Source of the DNA: Apoderus coryli
Taxonomy: Eukaryota > Arthropoda > Insecta > Coleoptera > Attelabidae
Direction of reading: 5' to 3'
Assembly: GCA_911728435.2 (NCBI GenBank)
Contig: OU452200.1
Span: 27,109,715-27,173,714 of the forward strand
DNA: 64,000 nucleotides
The notes beneath the pieces are model-generated. The model was not told the DNA's origin, did not search any database, and saw only the letters and a program-made list of their open reading frames with translations. The position numbers and the translations under genes are program-made. This document shows positions 46,937 to 55,100 of the stretch, one piece after another; the first letter of the stretch is position 1, and the number at the start of each line of letters is the position of its first letter.

Positions 46937-47960
46937 TTTACCTTCCCGACCCATACGGAAGGTATTGTGAACGCGCTATAAAAAAGTTGAGATAAAGACG
47001 GACATAACCATTTTGAAGTGCCCTGAGACGATAAAGAACATTTCCAGATGGAAGTTTGTCTGTGTGTGTCTGTATGAATTCTTCCACAATAACGCCTAAA
47101 CGCTTCACCCAATTTTTGCTAAAATTTGTTATATGAGTTTGGGGGAGTCCTAAGATAAACCCATTAGTTGTTGGTCGAAATCGCTTTAGTCCTGTGATAG
47201 AGGTAAACACGATCCCCAAATTCTTTAATAACAATAGGGGTCGACAAATTGTAAAACATTTTTTATCAGCTTTACATCAATAGGTTACTTTTGATACTTG
47301 CCTCAATAGTTCTCGAAAAAATTGCATTTAAAATTTCACCAGTTAGGTAGTTGGTAACGATTTATATCTCTTATTATATTAAAATAAAATATATTGTGAA
47401 GGGGGGGTGTTATTGGTTCTCGCAAAAATTAAATCAACGGTTTAATTATACTAAAATATATTCTTAACTTAACAAAGTAATAATTATTATTTGAACTTAG
47501 GTATTTGTGTAAAAAAAGAAATTATTATTGACAAACGGAGAACGAAGCGCAGGTGTCACTTGCTTGTTGATGTGTGTACTGACGCCAGATGTGCATTACG
47601 GGTTGCCGCAATCTCCAGCGTCATACTAGACGAGTCGGTTCAGGGATGGGGCGATATATTTGTTACAATATCCTATATTATGCGTCGGTGTCGTCATTGG
47701 CAGAGCACGCGCTTTGCGAATAAGGTAATTTGACTTTGCGCGCTTTGCGTGCGGAAGGTCCTGGGTTCGAGTCCCAGCTCTGGCATTTTTTTTATTTCTA
47801 ATTTTTGAATAACGTAGTCAGTTTGTTAGGTTAGTTTATTGGAAATAATAAAAATAATACTTATTAACATTCTGTTTTGTCACGCAGACGCAGGTCATAT
47901 ATTTTATATTATATAATATAATCTTGTTGGGAATGTTTTGGGGTGATACAACCCAGATTT
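46937..47960. repeat. dispersed repeat with tRNA-like segment, copy B
   Basis: Matches copy A (14953-15625) along its length. It contains an internal CAGATGGAAGTTTGTCTG block absent from A and about 300 bp of extra sequence (about 47385-47680) before the tRNA-like part. Its 3' part shares TTTATTGGAAATAAT and CAGGTCATATATTTT with A. No coding region supported. Confidence 0.7.
47680..47785 (+). other. tRNA-like segment inside repeat copy B
   Basis: A-box-like TCATTGGCAGAGCACGCGC and an excellent B box GGTTCGAGTCC at 47764-47774, ending CTCTGGCA followed by a T run. An internal duplication of GCGCTTTGCG spoils the anticodon arm. It is best read as a tRNA-derived pol III promoter of a SINE-like repeat, not a tRNA gene. 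Confidence 0.65.
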
Positions 47961-48269
47961 CTTTACTCTAGAAAACTGGTTGAGAATAATGGTTTATATA
48001 TGGTTACTAATCAATGCTGTTCACTGTTCATAACGTTAAACATAAAATCTGTATAAAGAAACTAAAGACCACTTCAACAATATCATATAATTTTATTAAG
48101 GTCAGAGCAGCACTAAATTTAGTGTAGTACCTAGCCAAAAATTTATTGTAGTTTTAACGCAAAATATAAATCAATCAATGTGTAGTTATACTTTCAATTC
48201 CATCTTGCATACATGTATTGCATTTTGAAGATATTAGCACCTACACTCATAATCTGGATTAACCCGGTA

Positions 48270-49010
48270 GTTGAGTAGTAGTAGTAGTAGTAAAATTTAT
48301 TTTAATCATTTAAATATTTAAATGACGCTTAAATTTAAATTAAACTTGTGTGCGTCTAATCGACAACATTAACAATGAACATACATACATACAAATCTAA
48401 TATCTACATATTGTATTCTATTAGTTACAGGTATATTTTTCCCTTTACCTATTTTAACATTTTAATTAAACAAAAATCACTGTTCCAAATTATTTCCACA
48501 ACAAAAAATAAGCAATAAAAAATATTACCCTATAATAATAAAAAGCATGATCCTTAACAAAACTAGATGTCGAAGAAAGGAAAGACAGATTATCATATTG
48601 AAAACATTTCAACATATCCTATAATATATTGTTTCCTTTTTATATTTTAAATAACATAAGCATAATACATAAACACTATGAAATTACTTCATTAATTTTA
48701 TTTGTGTTTCCATAAATCCATGTAAACGTATATTTTCTAAATGAATTACGCGTTTTATCTTTTGTGTTTTGGGGCAATAAGTTGTACAAACGTGGGGCTA
48801 TGTAATTCGAAAATCTTTGTCCTATTGTCTTTTTGGCTCGGGATTCTTTGAAATTTGATTTTATTCGTGTATTATAGCGGTGTAGGATTTTAGCATGTTG
48901 TGATCGACTGTTATGAAATTTAAATAAGGTAATGTGAGAGTACAACTGTCTAATACTAAAAATGTTTGTCTCCTTATATAGAAGATCTGTTGGGAGTAAA
49001 GGTCAACAGT
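48270..49010 (-). mobile_element. non-LTR retrotransposon 3' end
   Basis: The minus strand reads PTDLLYKETNIFSIRQL, then YSHITLFKFHN, RYNTRIKSNFKESRAKKTIG, QRFSNYIAPRLYNLLPQ and SFRKYTFTW before a stop at 48676. This is a LINE RT C-terminus. About 400 bp of 3' UTR end in (TAC)n at 48272-48290. 5'-truncated. Confidence 0.8.
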
Positions 49011-49104
49011 AGGTATATTATTAACAAACTATCAGACATAAGGCACCTCAATAATAAGTATCATATTTAAACACAAATATCTTTGATATTTTAAACAATT
49101 AGAT

Positions 49105-49510
49105 TTATGTAAAAGTATGTGTTTGGCGACATCTAGTTTCTGTTGGTAATATGCCGAGTGAACAACAATTCACTATATCGACTTCGCGTAAGGTCACTGA
49201 CCCCCTAATGCTATATTTGAAATGAGCTTGTGTAACGAATACAGGCGTCCCGCTAAAGGGAGTATTTTGCATTATGGGGTCAGTGTTGTTCACTCGGCAT
49301 ATTACCAACAGAAACTAGATGTCACCAAACACATACTTTTACATCTCTGTACCGTGTGGGGTATATACCACAGTATTTAGAGAGTTTGGCTGTCAACTAC
49401 TGACCGATCACCACTGATGAGTCCTAGATTGACGAAACGGCCGTCTGGTGAAAGTATAGTGGCTGACAGGCAAACTCTTGGAATTAAGTCTTGTTTTGTT
49501 AAACAAGCAA
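49105..49510 (+). repeat. hammerhead repeat family 1, copy 2, with inverted 5' piece
   Basis: 49268-49510 follows the family order seen at 43.2 kb: TTCACTCGGCATATTACC, CTAGATGTCACCAAACACAT, the hammerhead, then TTAAGTCTTGTT..AACAAGCAA. The first ~60 bp also occur inverted at 49110-49170 (complement of GCATATTACCAACAGAAAC and of GATGTCGCCAAACACATAC), giving a head-to-head arrangement. Confidence 0.8.
49390..49469 (+). ncRNA. type I hammerhead ribozyme, family 1, copy 2
   Basis: CTGATGA (49414-49420), stem II GTC-CTAGATT-GAC, GAAA (49434-49437), stem III CG-GC-CG, cleavage triplet GTC (cut after 49445). Stem I is a perfect 6-bp inner helix TCACCA/TGGTGA, an internal loop, ACTA/TAGT and an outer CTGTCA/TGACAG. 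The core is invariant with respect to the consensus. Compared with copy 1 the outer helix differs in sequence but still pairs, which supports a selected fold. Very small stem III as in Penelope/retrozyme hammerheads. Confidence 0.85.
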
Positions 49511-49836
49511 ATTTCAATTAGATTTATGATTAGTACCGCTGAGTCGTGTGACTTTGATCCAAGGTGACTTTGCCAAGTAGAACCCTAAAATAATTGTTCC
49601 TTTTTAAAATGAAATTTTTCACCGTTAGAAACCCAACAAGCAGGTGTGAATGTAAGTCGTTGCAAACTTTAATAACAGCGTTCAGTTTAGTTATATATAA
49701 TATATTGAATATGTAGGTACCTATTATTTATTAATTTTGCTTACAAAGTAGTTAATTTTGGTTACAAAGTAGTAGTAGTAAATCCTAATGCAAATCACTT
49801 CACAATCGATGTATTTATGTAAACACATTTACTCAC

Positions 49837-50060
49837 TTTGGCTAGAGCAACTGCTGGAAATGTATCCCATGCCAATTCGTGGTCCTCACCAGATTTTCCC
49901 AATCGCTGACCTCTTAAAATCCTTGCAGCCGTTGATGTAGCCACCCCCATTCCATCACCAACAAACAGAATCACATTTTTAGCATGCGGCCTCTGATCAG
50001 TGGCGTATTGTAGTCGTTTTCTTAAAGCAATTCGTGCTTGTTCGTACCAAAACTCTTGAT
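49837..50060 (-). CDS. alkaline phosphatase exon (N-terminal metal site)
   Basis: An exon of 224 nt entered after TTTTACAG and left at AAA|GTGAGT. It encodes the start of the mature enzyme: DQEFWYEQARIAL, then NVILFVGDGMGVATSTAAR, then GEDHELAWDTFP and VALAK. In the family the aspartate of FVGDGMG binds Zn/Mg, and the W-x-FP segment precedes the catalytic loop. The first two bases complete a GAT codon begun in an upstream exon that I could not find above 50060. The BEL/Pao element lies further upstream on the opposite strand. Confidence 0.93.
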
Positions 50061-50193
50061 CTGTAAAACAAAATTTAAGGTCCATAAAAATGCAATATTT
50101 TTACAAACACAAATTAAAAATACACGCAATAGACACACAAAATATGAAGCATGTGCCTATTTTGCATAAACATACAAGAAATGTAACATTTTT

Positions 50194-50432
50194 GAAGTGA
50201 ATACTTCTTTGGCCGCATTAGAGTGATTTTTCAAGGTCGCGTCACGATATGATTTATAAAATTTTCGTCCCGCAAAAGAGGTGAAGCATATAACAAATAT
50301 CAGGGAGAGAGACTATATCCTATACTTTACACTATTATGTATCTAGCGGCTTACCGTTGCCTATCCTTCGGTTGTCCCTTTTGTACCGTCATTCGTATTC
50401 CCTTCCTCTCTCGTGAGAGAAGTATTCACTTC
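50194..50432. repeat. short palindrome-ended repeat, copy 1
   Basis: Begins GAAGTGAATACTTC and ends with its exact complement GAAGTATTCACTTC, 239 bp apart. The interior (GTGATTTTTCAAGGTCG, TTTCGTCCCGCAAAAGAG, CCTATCCTTCGGTTGTCCC) is shared with copy 2. MITE-like, no ORF. Confidence 0.85.
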
Positions 50433-50541
50433 TATCACGTGTACTGTGCTGCGCGCATATTTTTTTTATACAATTCAACATCCAGTTGACCATCATTTTT
50501 TACAAACTTTCCAGATATTAAGACACTGAATATTAACTTTT

Positions 50542-50775
50542 GAAGTGAATACTTCTTTGTCCGCATGAGAGTGATTTTTCAAGGTCGATTTATAAAGTTT
50601 TCGTCCCGCAAAAGAGATGAAGCAGATAACAAATATGAGGGAGTGAGAGAGACTATATCCTATACCTTAAACTATTATGTATATAGCGGCTTAACGTGGC
50701 CTATCCTTCGGTTGTCCCTTTTGTACCGTCATTCGTATTATTCCCTTCCTCTCTCGTGAACGAAGTATTCACTTC
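50542..50775. repeat. short palindrome-ended repeat, copy 2
   Basis: Same ends and interior as copy 1, start-to-start distance 348 bp, same orientation. Both are followed by TATCACGTGTA, so the repeated unit may extend past the palindromic end and the pair may be a tandem duplication rather than two insertions. Confidence 0.85.
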
Positions 50776-51334
50776 TATCACGTGTATTTTTTTACATTGT
50801 TGCGCTGTGTCATACATAATGTTAAAGTTTTTTCAAAATTAATTTTATTTCCTATTACATCATGCAATATTTCTTTTAATCCTATGGAATAAAATGAAAC
50901 ATCTTAAGTTGCATTTTGTGCAACAGACATTTGGAGATTTGGTTAAATGGAGCTTCACCGCATTGATGGATGGCGATCACGTGACGCCAGCGAGTAGTTT
51001 CACCAGTACCCAAAAGTTAGTTGAACTTTATGTTTTACCGGCTATTTGCACATGCGTTGCGCACGCATTGTGATCGGCTCTGCTGTGAACAATAAAATCA
51101 ATATCCACAAAAATAACCTAATAAACATTTACCTAACCTTAACGAATAAATTGTTTAGTCTGTCGTATTTATTAGTGTTTACTTTTTGCAGCTTTAAGAC
51201 TAATAAGACTCTAAATACCCAACACAGTAAAAGGATCTCCTTGACATTGCTATTCCACCACTTTTAAATCTCTCAATACCCAAATGTCAAAATCTCTCTC
51301 TCACAAAAGCCAACTTAAAAGTAGGTACCTATGT

Positions 51335-51480
51335 ACCGGGTGTACAGATAATAAAAGACGCGCGCGCCGGCTCTATCTCGAAATATATTACCTAATGGTA
51401 CGGTTTTAGAATTTTTTTGGTAAATTATCATCCCTAACCAAAAGATTTACGGATCCTTCATCTAGTTCGAAGGGGTAATT
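51335..51480 (+). repeat. possible mariner TIR remnant
   Basis: CCGGGTGTACAGATAATAAA follows TA and is followed by GC-rich sequence (GACGCGCGCGCCGGC). This resembles the tip of a mariner element, but no partner end was found before the BEL element. Confidence 0.35.
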
Positions 51481-51956
51481 ATACATTCACAGAATATCGA
51501 ACATAAAACCAACATTCATAATCCATAATTATTATTGATCAATAACAATAACAAAATACTCGATTTTATAATCGACTGTTTCATCAATAATTAATCTTCA
51601 TTAAGATTCTTCCATAGACTAACTTAATTTCAACTTACAACCTACAATCTACTCTTTACTTAATATTACCTTGTTGATATAAATATACGTGGATGGCCTG
51701 ACATTTTCCAATACCAAACTTTTCATTTTTGTTTTATTGGATTCGAGCAGATTTTGTTCGTCTTCGATTTAATTTGTTTTATATTGAATTTTCTAAAGTA
51801 GTATAACTTGTATTATTTGATAGGAAAAAACTTGTAGTAAAAGTATATGAGAACAAAAATAATAATACTTACTTAGTTATATCACAAGTGGTGGATATTT
51901 TGGTTATTATTTTATTCGTACCATTTTCAGCCAACCAGCACGTCGCATTTGAAATG

Positions 51957-52162
51957 TGTTAGATTATAAACACCCAGTTTGTATTATATTATGAATCTGT
52001 ACATATTGTATATTGTAATGTTTACCTGTTTTTTGAATTGTTAGATTTTGATAGATGATGAATAGATTTTGAGAGTTGTCAGTAATAAAATAGTTATTGA
52101 GTTAATAGTTTGAATAGTAATCATTGAAAGGAAATATAGCTATCGAAGATTATACAGCAACA
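51957..52162 (+). repeat. 5' LTR of the BEL/Pao element
   Basis: Starts TGTTAGATTATAAACACCC and ends ATACAGCAACA. It contains AGTAATAAAATAG, a possible polyadenylation or TATA-like site. It does not end in the CA of a perfect TG..CA pair by position, but the boundary is fixed by the target duplication and by identity to the 3' LTR. TTTGGTCC, common just inside BEL elements, follows at 52166-52173. Confidence 0.95.
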
Positions 52163-52195
52163 TTTCTTTGGTCCTAACAAGATTGTTCCAGCACC

Positions 52196-55100
52196 ATGAA
52201 TAGTAAAACACAGAAAAGTCTTTCAGAAGCTGATAGAAGCTTTCAGGTGGGAGATAGAAATATTCATATCAATAGTATAGAAAATATAGAGTCCCTGAAA
52301 GGGTTTCCAAAGCAAAATGAAGACATTAAAAGCAATACTAAACAGAGCAAAAGTAAGATTTCGTCAAGAAGAGCACTACAAATAGAGTTGGAGACTAAAA
52401 AGAAATTAGCAGAGTTAGAAAGAGATAAAGAAGAAGCTGAAAGAAAGAGAGAAGAAGCTGAAAGAAAGAGAGAAGAAGCTGAAAGAAAGAGAAAAGAGGC
52501 TGAGTATAAGAGACAGAAAGAACTCATAGAATTAGAAAAACAATTTCAATTAAGTCAAAGTTGCACTACAATCTCTGAACATTCGGAAGAGAAGGAAAAT
52601 AATGATATGGCTAATTGCTTTCCTGAAGAACCATATATGGAGAAAGTGGAATTATGGCTAGATGAAAATGAAAACCGAACTAAAAATTTAAATAAACACG
52701 CAGGTATGTCAAATACATTTAAATTTGAAGAAACATTAGAAAATATATTACTCAGACAGACTATTGATAAGAATTTACCACTTTTTTCTGGCAATGTTAA
52801 AGATTGGCCGAATTTTTATAATGAGTTCATCCGTACAACAGATACGCTTAAATTGTCAAACGAAGAAAATATTTCTAGACTTAGAAAATGCTTAGTTGGA
52901 GATGCAAAAAGATGCGTACAAGGGTTATTATTATCGCAATCTGTTGCTGTCACTGATATCATGAATATTCTGAAAAGTAGATTTGGTAGACCTGATTTAA
53001 TAGTTAAGAGTCTGATTTGTGATGCGAAGAACCTACCTATAGTAAGAAATTACGATTTTGCAGCACTGACACATTTTGCGGAAACCGTCATGAATTTAAC
53101 TTTAACACTAGAATCACTGCACATGCAAAATTATTTAACTTGTCCTCAAATTTTAGAAGAATTATTGCAGAAACTACCGTATAGTATGCAGTTATCTTGG
53201 GGAGAAAAGATGGCGAAGAATGAAGGAAATTTAAGTCTCACACAATTTAAAGATTGGATATGGGAAAAAGCAGTTATAACAAGTTATACGCCTAAGTCTT
53301 GTGGTACTAAATTCATCCAAAGTGAAAAGTATCAGAAAAGAACACTATTAGTCCATAAAAACGAAAAGTTAACTGGAAAAAAATGTGTTATTTGTCAAGC
53401 TGAACATTATTTAGAACAATGTACGAAATTTATTGAATTGCCGTTAAATCAAAAATGGAATATTGTAAAAGATAAAAATTTATGTTTTTCGTGTTTGAAG
53501 TCACAACACAAAATAAAAGAATGTAGAAGTAAAAAGAAATGTAATGTAGAAAACTGTGAAAAAATACACCACAAACTACTTCATTTCAAATCAAATGAAA
53601 GTCCGAGTAGACCAATTAACGCAGATAGAACAGTAGAAAGCAGAACAGTTGAACCCAGAGCAGTTGAACGAGCCGAACGAAACCAAGATTTGGAAGAAAT
53701 ACATCAAGTAATTGCTCACACTGCTAGAAATTTCAATTATGAAGTTTATTTAAAGGTAGCCCCAGTAGTATTAAGAACTAAGTCTCAAGAAATCAACACG
53801 TATGCATTATTTGATGAAGGTGCGACTGTAACGTTAATAGACGAGGATTTTGCGAACGAACTCAATCTTATAGGTGAAACAAGCGCATTAAATTTGAAAT
53901 GGACAGATCAAGATATAGAAAAGAAATGCATATCACGAAAAGTTCAGTTTTGGTTACGAGGATCATTTGAAGACGAAAATAAATATTATTTATTAGACGA
54001 CGTATATACTTACAAAGGTTTAGATTTACCCATGCAGAACATAAATCGTAAGTACCTACAAAATAAATGGTCTCATTTAAATGAAGAATATTTTCCTAGT
54101 TTTCAAAATGCTCAACCAAAGTTGCTCATCGGACAGAATTTTTGGGATCTTATCACGACTAGACAGTTAATAGAAGGCCCTAGAAATGCTCCCGCACTTT
54201 CGTATACTAAATTGGGATGGATTGTCCATGGAAACTCCAGCAAATTGAAAGCAAGACTTGATTTTAGCTTGCATATACGTATAGAAAATAAAGAAGAAGA
54301 ACTTACAAACTTAGTGAATGACTTTTTTACTATAGAATCACTAGGAATAAAATATGAAGGAGAAAAAATTTGTGCAGAAGACAAGCAAGCTGAAAACATG
54401 ATAGCTAGACTTTCAAGAAAAATTGACAATAGATGGGAAACAGGTCTGCTGTGGAAAAATGAGGATGAAGTATTACCAGATTCGAGGAAAATAGCACTGC
54501 AACACTTTTACTACATAGAAAACAAAATGAAAAAAGATAAATCATTCGCAGAAAGTTACCGAAACAAAATTAAAGAATATGAGATGAAAGGATATGCAAG
54601 ACAACTTAATGTTGAAGAATTAAATATAGAAACATCGAAAATATGGTATTTACCACATTTCGGAGTAATCAACCCAAATAAACCAGGAAAATTTCGATTT
54701 GTTTTTAATGCTGCAGCTACAGTTGAAGGTAAAAGTTTAAATCATTTTCTTCTTAAAGGTCCCGATCTTCTGAATTCTTTAGTAGAAATATTGTGGAAAT
54801 TTAGAGAAAGACCTATTGCGTTTTCTGCCGATATTAGAGAAATGTTTCATCAAGTTGCTATACGCCGTGAAGATCAAGATGCCCAGAGATTTTTATTTAG
54901 AGAATTCCCTGATGAAGATCTGAAAACGTATGTGATGCAAGTTTTAATATTTGGAGCAATCTCTTCTCCATATACGGCTCAGTACATTAAGAACCGAAAC
55001 GCGGAAGATTTTGAAAAAGATTTCCTTGAAGCAAGTAGAGCAATAAAATACAAACATTACATAGATGACTATCTTGACAGTGTAGACACAAAAGAAGAAG

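Larger units (their letters stand above)
3801..50060 (-). other. alkaline phosphatase gene, internal five exons (gene span)
   Basis: Five exons of one alkaline phosphatase, a metal-dependent phosphomonoesterase usually secreted or GPI-anchored. Every junction has AG acceptor and GT donor, and phases agree throughout (exon ends at phase 0, 1, 0, 1, 1), so the 927 nt read as 309 uninterrupted codons. Introns are about 14.2, 7.4, 17.6 and 6.2 kb and consist largely of transposons, none of which breaks an exon. The reading runs from the first metal-site motif (FVGDGMG) to the glutamate before the expected GGRIDHGHH. Start codon, signal peptide and the last exons (remaining Zn ligands, C-terminal anchor signal) are not in the recognisable sequence. 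Family is certain from several independent motifs; which insect paralogue is not known. Confidence 0.93.

Noticed and set aside
47680..47785. A functional tRNA gene
   Set aside because: The B box is good, but the anticodon arm is duplicated and misfolded and the segment belongs to a dispersed repeat.
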